This document shows positions 17,871-28,300 of a stretch of 64,000 bases of DNA, one piece after another; position 1 is the first letter of the stretch, and each line of letters begins with the position of its first letter. The notes under the pieces are model-generated. The model made no database searches. It was not told where the DNA came from and saw nothing but the letters and a program-made list of their open reading frames with translations. Position numbers and translations under genes: made by a program. The DNA comes from Paenibacillus thermotolerans (GTDB lineage Bacteria; Bacillota; Bacilli; Paenibacillales; YIM-B00363), in contig NZ_JAQZSG010000005.1 of NCBI RefSeq assembly GCF_028745515.1, positions 62,610 through 126,609 on the forward strand, given 5' to 3'.

Positions 17871-18947
17871 ATGTATTTAGTATATATTCTTGGATGCATT
17901 GCCGCGTTGGCGTTTGCCGTAGGGCTGACTCCGCTTGTCAAAAAGTTTGCAATCGCCATAGGAGCCGTTGACATGCCGAATCACCGCAAGGTACATACCC
18001 GGGTGATGCCGCGTCTGGGCGGGTTGGCGATTTACCTTGCGTTCGTATGTGCCTTCTTCATCGTGCTTCCGGTGTTGGAAGGTTATAAGGCTCACGTAGT
18101 ATGGGGGCTGCTGATCGGGGGCACGATTATCACGATTGTAGGGGCTTTGGACGACCGCTTCGAGCTTTCCCCGAAGGTGAAGCTGCTCGGCCAAATTATA
18201 GCGGCCGGCGTTGTCGTCGCTTTCGGAATTAAAGTGGACTTCGTCAACCTGCCGTTCGGCGATTCCGCCCAGATGGGCTGGCTTTCGATTCCGATAACGA
18301 TATTTTGGATTGTCGGCGTGACGAACGCAGTCAATCTGATTGACGGACTGGACGGTCTCGCGGCCGGCGTTTCCGGCATTGCCACCGCGACGATCTTGGT
18401 GCTCTCCTTAATAATGGGTAATGTGACCGTTGCGTTGTTGAGTGCCATTTTGCTCGGAAGCATTCTTGGGTTTCTGGTGTTCAACTTCCATCCGGCAAAA
18501 ATATTTATGGGCGATTCCGGTGCGCTGTTCCTCGGGTTTTGCTTGGCGACGTTCTCCGTACTCGGATTTAAGCAAGCAACGCTCGTTTCGTTCATCGTAC
18601 CGATCTTTATTCTCGGCGTGCCGCTCTCCGATACGTTCTTCGCGATCGTGCGGCGTACGGTCAACAAGACGGGCATCTCGGTCGCCGACAAAAACCATCT
18701 CCATCACTGCTTGCAGAAGATGGGGTTGAGCCACCGCAACACGGTGCTTGTGATTTACGGCATCGCCGCTATGTTCGCGACAAGCGCGATTTTGTTGTCC
18801 ACCGTAGCGCAGTGGGTTGCTCTGATTGTCGTCGCGGTGACGCTGCTGGTTTTGCAGCTTGGGGCCGAGGCGATCGGAATTGTGAGCAAAAGCAAGCGGC
18901 CGTTGATTCATTTCGTGCAGCGGCTGTTTTCGACATCGAAATCTTAA
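17871..18947 (+). CDS. tagO: Undecaprenyl-phosphate GlcNAc-1-phosphate transferase (TagO/WecA family)
   Basis: This 358-residue polytopic membrane enzyme of the MraY/WecA/TagO family transfers GlcNAc-1-phosphate to undecaprenyl phosphate, starting wall polymer synthesis. Family motifs: 'VDMPNHRKVHTRVMPRLGG', 'GALDDRFELSPKVKL', 'NAVNLIDGLDGLAAG', 'AKIFMGDSGALFLGF' and the cytoplasmic His loop 'NHLHHCLQKMGLS'. About ten hydrophobic helices. It precedes tagA in the pathway but follows it in the locus. A terminator lies directly downstream. Confidence 0.94.
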   Translation: MYLVYILGCIAALAFAVGLTPLVKKFAIAIGAVDMPNHRKVHTRVMPRLGGLAIYLAFVCAFFIVLPVLEGYKAHVVWGLLIGGTIITIVGALDDRFELSPKVKLLGQIIAAGVVVAFGIKVDFVNLPFGDSAQMGWLSIPITIFWIVGVTNAVNLIDGLDGLAAGVSGIATATILVLSLIMGNVTVALLSAILLGSILGFLVFNFHPAKIFMGDSGALFLGFCLATFSVLGFKQATLVSFIVPIFILGVPLSDTFFAIVRRTVNKTGISVADKNHLHHCLQKMGLSHRNTVLVIYGIAAMFATSAILLSTVAQWVALIVVAVTLLVLQLGAEAIGIVSKSKRPLIHFVQRLFSTSKS

Positions 18948-18971
18948 TATATTTTATAATATGCTTGATTG

Positions 18972-18996
18972 AGGCGCCCTACGGGGCGCTTTTTTG
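18972..18996 (+). terminator. Intrinsic terminator after tagO
   Basis: A compact 6-bp all-GC stem (18974-18979 with 18984-18989), loop TACG and a T7 tract (18990-18996). Confidence 0.8.
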
Positions 18997-19213
18997 GTTT
19001 GACCGGGAGTGTCGGCGGCAAATCCCGTCTAAAGTTTTTGGGGTTTCCGGCCGATATATTGAAGTACGCGAAACTTTTTTCACTGGCGGCATGTCTAAAG
19101 CAGTAGTGCCAGGAAATGGGTGAAAAGGAGGACGGAACGATTCGGAGAGAGCAAGGGTGGAGCGACGGAATACATACAACCTTGATGGAAGAGATGAGAA
19201 GGAGGAATTTTGC

Positions 19214-22200
19214 TTGAAACGGTTTTATCGCCCGTGGTTACATATCGTTCTGATCATTACGTTATTGGCCAGCTTGCTGCCGATGTCCACGGCTTCGGCA
19301 GCTTCGCGGATCAGCATTGTGAGCCTGTACGTTACCGCGTCCCCGAGCGACATCGTGAACGGCCGTCCGAAGGACGACAACAAGGTGCCGCGCGTGACGA
19401 CAAGCACCATTAACTTAACGGCTACGGTGGAAGGGATCAGCGATGCGCAAATTTCTTCGCTGTACCTCGACATCACGAACGTAACGTCGAATCGGTCCGT
19501 CAAGGAAGACGGAATTAAGGCGCAGAAAATTCCGAATTCGTTCGATGTCGTGTTCAACGGCGTTCCGCTGACGGAAGGCTTGAACAAAGTCGTGGTCAAG
19601 CTCGGAGAGACAAGCATCGTCGAATCGGCTCCGGGTTGGGTGTACTACACCGCTACGACGAATATTTCGGATTTGACGATTAACGGCGAGCCGTTCTTGG
19701 ATAATACGATTTATCCGCTCAACCCGGAACAGTCGACCGCCGTTTCGATCCGCGGCGTTGCCCCGAATGCGACGGGCGTCGAGGCAAGCATTAACAACGG
19801 ATCTCCGGTATCGGGATTTTTCAGTCCCGGCGACGGTATTTTTTCTTTTATCGGCGACGATATCAATAAGGCGACTTCAATCGCGAATTTGAAGCTTACG
19901 CCTGGCGACAATCCGATTACGTTCCTTGCGAAGAACAGCTCGAAGGCGTTCCAGCTTGAACGGAACTTGATTTATGACAACGGAAAGCCGTTCGTGTTCG
20001 GGGCGAATATTCAGTACGACGCGGACAACAACCCGAATACGGTCGATTGGTCGACCGCTCAGAAGCTCATTACGAATCCGACGGTAAAACAGCCTCGCGT
20101 TAAGGTGGACGCCAAGCTGAAGGTTGACCTCGACACGAACGGTCTGCCGCAGTACCGCTATGTAGAGGTTACTTCCGGAGGCGAAAAGTACGGCCCGTTC
20201 GATCTGGGTAAGTCCGGCGCCGCCCAGCGGGTTACGGATTTGTTCCCGAAGTCGATTATTGCGGGGCACAGCCAGTTTGATTTTACGGTTGTGGGCACGG
20301 CTGTGGATGACGTGAAATTGTATTGGAATACAAACTCGGGCAACGGTTTGGGTACAGCTCTTACTGCCGGTACTGTTTCGGAAGACAAAACATTGAAAAT
20401 TTTCACATTGCCTGCAAGTATGTTTATAACAACGGATTCTCCATACAAATTGACCGCAACGAAGGCTGACGGAGCCACAGTATTGGGCGAATTCCAAGTG
20501 AACGTTAGCACACCCGTCGGAACGACAGTGCCTACGGTTTCGAACATTGATGTAATCAATCCGGGTCCTCCCCAAACATTGGTGGGTCTCAACGCATATA
20601 ACTTGAAACAAGGCTATGGGACGACGAATCTGCGGGTAACATTTACAGGAGCCGTTCCGGATGCTTCGAAGTCGAGCAAAATCGAAATCGTAAACATGGC
20701 CGGAACTACGGTTATGGGAACGCGTACGGTTTCCACTTATAACGGGGGCACTTCATTTGATTTTGTAATGCCTCCAAACTTGGTGCAGGGCGAATACAAA
20801 ATGCGAGTCTTGTACAATAACAACATTTTGCATGAGCGGTATTTCAAAATCGGCTATCCGGATCCTGCCAATCCGGTTATTACATCAGTAGTAACCAACA
20901 AAATTCTTCCGGGCAATGCCGCCAATCCGACCGGAAAAACATACCTATATGTTCAGGGCAACGGATTCGGCATGAACCCGAATACGCAAATTGTTCCGAA
21001 AGCTTTTGGAGACAGAACGCTTACATACGTCGATCATAAAGATAACTTGGTTATATTTGAGCTCGACCGGGAATATTTGCCTAACAACACTCAAGACTCT
21101 TTAGACAGCGGTACTTACAATGTAGATTTCGATGTTAAGTACGACGTCGACGGGAACGGATCGTTCGATATTACGAAATCGGCCGGTCCGGCAGTTGCGG
21201 GTGCAAATCAGGTGCAAGCTGTAACACCGCCTGCTGCGGACTATAAGGACATGACGGTCACTTCTATTAATCAATCGCAAGTGTTGGTCGGAAGCGCGTC
21301 TAATATTATTTCAGTTAACGGGAAAAACCTTTCGGATGCCCCTTCCAACCTGCTGCTTGCAAGAATCAGCTTGGAGAACGGAACGTTCACCGGCCAACAA
21401 ACGGCTGTAACGGTAACAAGCGCCACTTACGATAAAGGTGAATTCACGCTTCCGGCTTTGACCGCCGACAACTATATTCTTCAATTTGTCAGCAAAACGC
21501 CGACGGCCGAAACGATCGTTGCCCAGTATCCGTTCTCTGTCGCAAATCCGTCTCCGGCTGCTTTGAATCCAAGTGTGGTCGATCGGGATTTGCCGGATGC
21601 GGATCGAGACGGGTATTTGACTTTGACAGGCGCTGGCTTCGGCCGGGATACGGACCTGCTTCAGTTGAAATTTACTTCGGATGCGAACTCGAGCTTAATG
21701 TATACGGAGACCGCCAAGAACATCATTAACGGTTCGATTGCGAAGTTTGACGCGCCGTCGGGTATGGGGCAGGGCTCTTATACCGTTAGATTGCTATATG
21801 ACGGCAACGAGGTCGGAGCCCCGATGAAATATACGGTTTCGCTCGCTGCCCAGCTTCAAGAGAACGCACAATGGTCGAAGAAGAATGAGTACGTCGTTTA
21901 CGATTTCTCTTCCGTGTTCGACCTCCCGCCGGACCGCCGTCAGGATATGAGCTTCAGATTCTTCAACATTCCGACGGACAACGTTCCGCCGACGACGTTC
22001 GTATTTTATTACGAGAACGATACGCTTCCTTACATCAGCCATGCAGCGATCGACAATTCCGGCGCTGCGCTTCGCCTGAGCGAAGGGGCAACCAACGCAA
22101 TAACCGAAATGCCCGCAACACTATATATTTACGCCAATGCGAAGACGAACAGCATTAACTATTATGTCGGCGAGTATAAACCAAGCTCGACGCCGAAGCG

Positions 22201-24778
22201 GGCTTCGCGCAACTTTACGATCGACCCGGTTACAGGCTTGCGAAAATTTACGGTCACACTTAACACGTTGCCGAGCGGGCTGAATGACATTACGTTCGTA
22301 CCGAGTATTACAACGTATACGACGGATAATGATTCCAGCACCGCGCCCGGTGTGCCGACAAGTAAATCGGGTGAGAACCTGGCTGCGAGAAAGCCATATC
22401 GTTTTAACGTCTCCAGCACTCCTTATGTAATTGTCAATAACCTGTTTAACGGTATGGTTATCAAATCGTCGGTGGAAATTTCCTGCGGGACGACAAGCAG
22501 CACGTTAACCCAGTGTATCCAAGGGCGCCTCGTCAACATCCCGGATTTCACGAAATACCGGATCGTTGTCCAAATCAACGACGATTCATTCACGTTGACG
22601 AAGCCGACGGACTTCAAGGACTCTCTGAACCCGGATAAATTTACGTTCTGGTTCGGGCCTGGAAGCGATCATCCGCTGCCGGGAGGTACGGCCGGCGATC
22701 TTAAAGAAGGAAAGAACGTCATCAAATTTTTAATTTACGATGTCGGGGGAACAAGGCCGATTACCGAAGCGTCGTACGAAGTGTTCAAGTTCAGCAAGAA
22801 CGCTCCTGAATTTATCAATATCAAACCGATCGAGTCGGGCGATATTTCTAAGTACATTCAGAGCGAAAATCAGCAGAACAGAGATGCCTATGCGACGAAC
22901 GAAACGACCGTAGCCTTCAGCGGGCAGTTTGCCAACGCCGAAGAAATCAAATTGACGGTGCGAACGATCGACCCGGTTACGAACCAGACCATCACGCTGT
23001 ATGACAGAAGACACGGTTCGAATTTCAGCCAATTTGAACCGACATCCAGTAATCCGAATTATTTTGCCGGAATCAATACGCCGCAGGCGGGGCAGTTCAC
23101 GACTCGTCAAATTACGCTCTCTCCGAAAGGGGATACCGTATTCGAGTTTTCGATCACGAACTCGACGAACATTGTCGTGACCAGAACGCTTACGATTACA
23201 AGGGAGCCGTTGCCCTATGTTATTGTCAGCCCGAAGCTGATAAAAAATAACAAGGGGCAGGACCAAGCGAATATTAACAGCAACTATTATGAGATCGAAC
23301 TGGAAGCGGAGAATGCGGATGATGTGTTGTTTGGCAAAGACAAAGCGGTTCCGCGCCAAGTTATTGATCCGGCAACGGGTCTTCCCAAAACCCATTTCTT
23401 TTATGAGGCGCGCGATTTAAAGAACGGCGCCAACACGATTAGTTTTACGGTTACTAGGGGGACGGAAAAGGTAAAGGGCAACTTCATTCTCAACAATGTG
23501 AATACTCCGATCGAAGGTGCGCAGTTCAAATCGCCTATAAAGACGAAGCTCTCCGTCTTTAATAAGCAACTGGAGCTTTCTTTCCCTAGGGGAACGGTAC
23601 TTCGCAGGAACGATCCGTCTGCCGTTAATCAATTTATTACGACGGACCGGCAAATTTTGTTCGGCATCGCAAACAGTATCGACGGACGCGTGAATAAATA
23701 CAAGCATCCGGCGCCATACGACGGACAGATCGGCAATCCGAACCCGCCGATCAGCTCCGATGCGCGGCTGCTGTTGACCGAACCGACGGGACGCTTCCGC
23801 CCGGTTAGCCCGCTCTTTTGGATCGATGCAGGAACCATTTTGTCCAACGAGACGGATTTGCGCAAAGCGCTCAATGGAAGCGGCGAGCTGCCTTATGACG
23901 GCGCAGGCTTCTACAATAGAAGTCTGAAGGATTTAGTCGTGCCTTCACAGGTAGGAACATTGACGCTGCAGTACGATCCCACTATTCGTCAGGATGCATG
24001 GAAGTACGTCTCTGTGTATCATTACGATATCTATGAAGACTATCGCGGCGTAACCGGCCCGAGATGGCGCAATATCGGCGGCGTGGTCGATCCGAAGAAA
24101 AATACGATCACAGTTCCGTTCGAACGTTTCGGTTATTATCAGGTGGTTTATATGGACCAAAGCTTCGATGACGTCATTGCGCATGCTTGGGCGCGGGATG
24201 ATCTTGATATCCTGTATTCCAAAGGAATTATGCTGAACAAGACGTCGACAAACTTTGTTCCGAACGATCCGATCACGCGCGGCGAATTTGCGACGCTGTT
24301 AGTTAAGATTTTCGATATACCGTTAAATTATTCGGAGGATCCGACCTTCTCCGATGTATTGCGAGTCAATCCGCTTGCTAACGGACTTTACGACTATAAG
24401 TACATCGAGACGGCTGCTAAGGCAGGCATCGTTCGCGGCGCCGGAGGCGGACGCTTCCAGCCGGATAATGCGATTACGCGCCAGGATGCCGCGGTCATGA
24501 TTGCCAGAGCTGCGAATTTGAAGCTCGGCACGGATCCTGACAAGGTGTTAAAGTCGCTCCAGAAGCAATTCACGGATGCTAACGGTATCGACATGTACGC
24601 CCGCAGCGCAATTGATGCGGTTGTGGGTAAAGGCCTGATCCTCGGTAAAGAAAATGTTCTTTTGGAAGGGCAGAAAAAGGCGACATACCGTTTCGATCCG
24701 ACGGCAACCTTCACGCGTGCGGAAGCGGCTGCCGTGGCGCTCCGCGTAATGAAGGATCAGAAGAAGGTTCCGAAGTAA
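19214..24778 (+). CDS. Giant exported surface protein with Ig/IPT-like repeats and C-terminal SLH domains
   Basis: About 1,854 residues. Signal peptide 1-29 ('HIVLIITLLASLLPMSTASA'), a very long beta-rich middle with IPT/TIG-like stretches (for example 'TYLYVQGNGFGMNPNTQIV', 'GYLTLTGAGFGRDTDLLQL'), and three SLH domains in the last ~200 residues ('RGEFATLLVKIFDIP', 'RQDAAVMIARAANL', 'RAEAAAVALRVMKDQ'). TTG 19214 is preferred since 'aaggagg' (19199-19205) is 8 bases upstream and the signal peptide begins there; the frame is open from 19157. A Cys pair 15 residues apart ('SCGTT...QCI', near 1,095-1,110) could form a disulfide, rare in such proteins. The role is probably structural; its position between tagO and the S-layer gene fits a wall-associated protein. 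Confidence 0.88.
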   Translation: MKRFYRPWLHIVLIITLLASLLPMSTASAASRISIVSLYVTASPSDIVNGRPKDDNKVPRVTTSTINLTATVEGISDAQISSLYLDITNVTSNRSVKEDGIKAQKIPNSFDVVFNGVPLTEGLNKVVVKLGETSIVESAPGWVYYTATTNISDLTINGEPFLDNTIYPLNPEQSTAVSIRGVAPNATGVEASINNGSPVSGFFSPGDGIFSFIGDDINKATSIANLKLTPGDNPITFLAKNSSKAFQLERNLIYDNGKPFVFGANIQYDADNNPNTVDWSTAQKLITNPTVKQPRVKVDAKLKVDLDTNGLPQYRYVEVTSGGEKYGPFDLGKSGAAQRVTDLFPKSIIAGHSQFDFTVVGTAVDDVKLYWNTNSGNGLGTALTAGTVSEDKTLKIFTLPASMFITTDSPYKLTATKADGATVLGEFQVNVSTPVGTTVPTVSNIDVINPGPPQTLVGLNAYNLKQGYGTTNLRVTFTGAVPDASKSSKIEIVNMAGTTVMGTRTVSTYNGGTSFDFVMPPNLVQGEYKMRVLYNNNILHERYFKIGYPDPANPVITSVVTNKILPGNAANPTGKTYLYVQGNGFGMNPNTQIVPKAFGDRTLTYVDHKDNLVIFELDREYLPNNTQDSLDSGTYNVDFDVKYDVDGNGSFDITKSAGPAVAGANQVQAVTPPAADYKDMTVTSINQSQVLVGSASNIISVNGKNLSDAPSNLLLARISLENGTFTGQQTAVTVTSATYDKGEFTLPALTADNYILQFVSKTPTAETIVAQYPFSVANPSPAALNPSVVDRDLPDADRDGYLTLTGAGFGRDTDLLQLKFTSDANSSLMYTETAKNIINGSIAKFDAPSGMGQGSYTVRLLYDGNEVGAPMKYTVSLAAQLQENAQWSKKNEYVVYDFSSVFDLPPDRRQDMSFRFFNIPTDNVPPTTFVFYYENDTLPYISHAAIDNSGAALRLSEGATNAITEMPATLYIYANAKTNSINYYVGEYKPSSTPKRASRNFTIDPVTGLRKFTVTLNTLPSGLNDITFVPSITTYTTDNDSSTAPGVPTSKSGENLAARKPYRFNVSSTPYVIVNNLFNGMVIKSSVEISCGTTSSTLTQCIQGRLVNIPDFTKYRIVVQINDDSFTLTKPTDFKDSLNPDKFTFWFGPGSDHPLPGGTAGDLKEGKNVIKFLIYDVGGTRPITEASYEVFKFSKNAPEFINIKPIESGDISKYIQSENQQNRDAYATNETTVAFSGQFANAEEIKLTVRTIDPVTNQTITLYDRRHGSNFSQFEPTSSNPNYFAGINTPQAGQFTTRQITLSPKGDTVFEFSITNSTNIVVTRTLTITREPLPYVIVSPKLIKNNKGQDQANINSNYYEIELEAENADDVLFGKDKAVPRQVIDPATGLPKTHFFYEARDLKNGANTISFTVTRGTEKVKGNFILNNVNTPIEGAQFKSPIKTKLSVFNKQLELSFPRGTVLRRNDPSAVNQFITTDRQILFGIANSIDGRVNKYKHPAPYDGQIGNPNPPISSDARLLLTEPTGRFRPVSPLFWIDAGTILSNETDLRKALNGSGELPYDGAGFYNRSLKDLVVPSQVGTLTLQYDPTIRQDAWKYVSVYHYDIYEDYRGVTGPRWRNIGGVVDPKKNTITVPFERFGYYQVVYMDQSFDDVIAHAWARDDLDILYSKGIMLNKTSTNFVPNDPITRGEFATLLVKIFDIPLNYSEDPTFSDVLRVNPLANGLYDYKYIETAAKAGIVRGAGGGRFQPDNAITRQDAAVMIARAANLKLGTDPDKVLKSLQKQFTDANGIDMYARSAIDAVVGKGLILGKENVLLEGQKKATYRFDPTATFTRAEAAAVALRVMKDQKKVPK

Positions 24779-24796
24779 TAAATACGGCATAAATGG

Positions 24797-24837
24797 AGCA
24801 GCTTACTGGATTTTTTCCGTAAGCTGCTTTTGTTTTT
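24797..24837 (+). terminator. Intrinsic terminator after the giant SLH gene
   Basis: A 10-bp perfect stem (24797-24806 with 24819-24828) is followed by a T-rich tail broken by one G. Confidence 0.85.
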
Positions 24838-25309
24838 GTGGAATGGAAATGGAAAATGTTAAGCGGTGACGCGGGTGATAGATATAGATATACTAAGTTT
24901 CGTAGACGAACGATATATACGCACTTGCAATAAATATTTTTTTGAAAAAACTTTTTTCGCTGAAGGCGCAACTTTTTTAAAACCTTTGCGTTTAATATGT
25001 TGAAGCGAAGCGAAAAAGCCTCAAAAATTGCATAGGTAATGCTTCATGCGTCCGGAATCGTACTGAGACATGGAACTTTTTCTCATTTACCTCTTTACGC
25101 TGTTTGCCTACCAATGTATAATTGTAAAGTGGCTTTTCTATCTTTGTTTACTAGTTTCTGCGCGCCATTATTAAAATAGGCAGCAGACTCCAAATAACAA
25201 ACACGCTCAACCTTGGAAAGGGGGTGAATCGGCGATGAGGGAATCGAGCTATATTACAAAAAACATTTCTCACACACCGCACCATAATCGAGGAGGAGAA
25301 AAAAAGGTT
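24838..25309 (+). promoter_or_regulatory. Long upstream region of the S-layer gene with promoter and two ribosome sites
   Basis: This AT-rich stretch holds no convincing separate gene. The best promoter is TTTACG (25094-25099), 17 bases, TATAAT (25117-25122); other AT-rich -10-like boxes exist, so several promoters are possible. Transcripts from 25117 would carry a leader of roughly 110 bases to the first ribosome site (aaagggggtga, 25217-25227) and ATG 25235, and a second site (gaggagga, about 25289-25296) before ATG 25310. Confidence 0.55.
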
Positions 25310-28300
25310 ATGAAGAAAGGTTTATCGCTGCTTCTTGCAGCTTCCATGGCTCTTTCTGCATTCTCGTCTGCAGCTCTTGCAGCTGATCCGATGACTGCAC
25401 AAGAGAAATTCGACGCATTGAAAGCAAAACAAATTTTCGAAGGTTACCAAGACGGCACTGCAGGTCTTGACAAGCAAATGACTCGTGCGGACTTCGCAAC
25501 GGTTGTTAAGCGCTTGTTGGGTCTTGAAGAAGTTAAAGGCAATACCTTCACAGACGTACCGGCTGACCACTGGGCAAACGGCGCGATCGAAGCAGGCGTT
25601 AAAGCAGGCTACTTCAATGGCCTCTTGGACGCTAAAGGCAAACCGATCTTCAATCCGAAAGGCAGCGTAACGCTTCAAGAAATGGCGAAAGTCTTTGTTG
25701 AAGTGCTCGGCCTTGAAGTTGACGAGAACGCAACGGTTGAAGGCACAACGAAGCCTTGGGCAACGAAATACGTAGCAGCAGCAGTTAAAGCTGGACTTCT
25801 TCCGGAATCTTCCGATTATACGGTTCCTGCTCTGCGCGAAGCTCTTGTTAATGCTTCCTACACTGCAGAAGATGCGCTTAACAGCGAAATCTCCGCAACT
25901 GCAACAGTTAACGCTAACGGTACGGTAACGATCGCTGGCGAAACTACTTTGTCCGAAGTAACTGTTACTGTTAACAAAGGCTCTGACAAAGTTGCTGAAG
26001 AGACTGTAGCAGTAGTAGACGGCAAATTCTCCTACACTACAAAAGCTCTTGCAGCAGGTACTTACTCTGCAACTGTAGTTAACGGCGACGAGTCCGCTTC
26101 CGTTGAGTTCACGATTGCTGCAGCAGCATTCAAACTTAAGTCTGCTAAAGCTGTCACTAACACTTTGGTAGAAGTTAAAGGCGAAGAAGCTGTGAACGCG
26201 GCTAACGCTGGCGCATTCACGATCGTTGACAAAGACGGCAAAGCTCTTGAAGTGAAAGGTGCTACTGTAGCATCTTACGATGCTGACAAGAAGACTGTTG
26301 TTGTTGAAACAGCTGCACAAACAGCTAACCAACTTTACAAATTGACTGTTGGCGATAAGACAGTTAACTTTGCTGGTCTGGCTGCAGACACAGCAAAAGC
26401 TGTCCTTGACGGCGGCGTAACGGTTGACTTCCAAGAAGCGAAAGTGAAGTTCAACAAGCGCGTTGATATCTCCGGCGCAACTTTCACAATCGCTGAGAAG
26501 TATGGCAACAAAACAGCTCTCGAAGTATCCGGTGCTACGCTTGGTTCCGACCAAAAAACCGTCACTTTGGCAACGGCAGCTCAATCCACAGCTCTTTATG
26601 AGTTGACAATTAAAGGCGTTAAGTCGATCAACGGCGTAGCTAGTGATGAAATCAAAGTTACGTTTGTTGGTAAGCCTAACTCCACTGCTGATCAATCCGT
26701 AACTGGCGCAGTTGCAATCAACGACAAGCAAGTTGAAGTTACCTTCGGCGTGAACGTTGATAAAGCACTTGCAGCTAACGCAGCTAACTTCACTGTTAAA
26801 GAGAAGTATGGTTCGCAAGCGGCAATCGCAGTTAAAGGCGCAGAAATGAAGACTGACAGCAAAGACACTGTAGTGTTGACGCTTGACGGCTCCATGAAAG
26901 GCGCTACGCTTTACGAAGTAACAGCTGCTAACGTAACAACTATGTTCGGTAAAGCTCTTGGATCCAACAAATCCACGACTTTCGTTGGCGTTGCTCCTGA
27001 CACTAGCAAGTTGAATGTAACGGGTGCAAATGCTACTAGCAACACAACGGTTCGCGTTAACTTCAACGACGACCTTGCTAAAGAATTGGCTGAGAACACA
27101 GCTAACTTCACAATCAAAGAGAAGTACGGCTCTCAAGCAGTTCTTAACGTTGTTAAAGCTGAGTTGAAAGACAGCGACAGCAACGATACAAACAACGGTT
27201 CGAAAGTACCTTATGTATTGTTGACTACTGACGCTCAAAAGTCTGCAACATTGTACGAAGTAACTGTTGCTAACTTGACTGACGACGCAGGCAACGCTCT
27301 TGACACTAAGACGACTACGTTTGTTGGTAAAGCTGTAGCAGCTAAGATCGACTCCGTATCCGCAGTGTTGAATTCGAACGATGCAACTCAGTTGGAATTG
27401 ACATTCAACCGTGACGTTGATGCTGATTCTGCAGAAGACATTTCTCACTACTACATTGAAGGTATTGGCTACCCGACATCTGCTTCGAAGGACAGCGACG
27501 TTGCAAACAAAGTCAACATTACTGTTCCTAAGACAGAAGACGGCAAGCTTTATACTGTGAAAGTTAACAACTTGTTGAACGTCGACAAAGTTAACATGGA
27601 AAAAGAAATTTCCGCTACATTCGTGGGTAAAGGTAACGTTCAAGGTCTTCCGAAGCTTCAAGCAGCAATCGCTGTTGACAAGCGTACGTTGCACCTTTAT
27701 TTTGACCGCGATGTAACTGGAAACACAGTTTTGAACCGGATCTGGACAGATGCAGCAACTGACGCACAGCCGGCTGGTGAAATTCTTGGCGGCTTGGTCC
27801 AAATCAAGCAAAACAAAACTGGTAGTGCTTATGCTTCCTTGACTCAAGCAGAGTCCGAAGTATATGTTGACTCCAACAACAAGAACGTGCTTATCATCCG
27901 CACGGACTCCGACAAATTCGCTGGCGGCGTGGATTACAACAGCTTCTTTGTTCAAATCAACAGCACAACGCTAGTTGACCAAGACAACAAAGAAGTTCAG
28001 TTCGCAGCAGGTTCCGCTGATGCTGTAGGCCCGGCAATCATTGGTGTAGCTAGCGAAAACCGCAACACTGTGGTTGTATACTTCGACCAACCGGTTAGCG
28101 ATGTTCAAGCTGCTGACTTCCAAGTTTGGACTGGTACAGGACGTACAGGAACTCAAATTGCTGTAACGAACGTTGTGAAAGTTGACTCCAACACTTACAA
28201 GTTGTCCACGGCTAACATGAGCGCTGTTGCATACTACTTGTCTGTACATGGCGCAATTGACGCAAACAAAACAATCGAGTTGATTAAGGATGCTTCCGGA

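Noticed and set aside
25322-27955. 877-codon open frame on the - strand inside the S-layer gene (and 425 codons at 27971-29248)
   Set aside because: It is antisense to a highly codon-biased gene whose codon choice removes stops in that frame. The peptide is a Cys/Ser/Val-rich mix without domains, signal or ribosome site.
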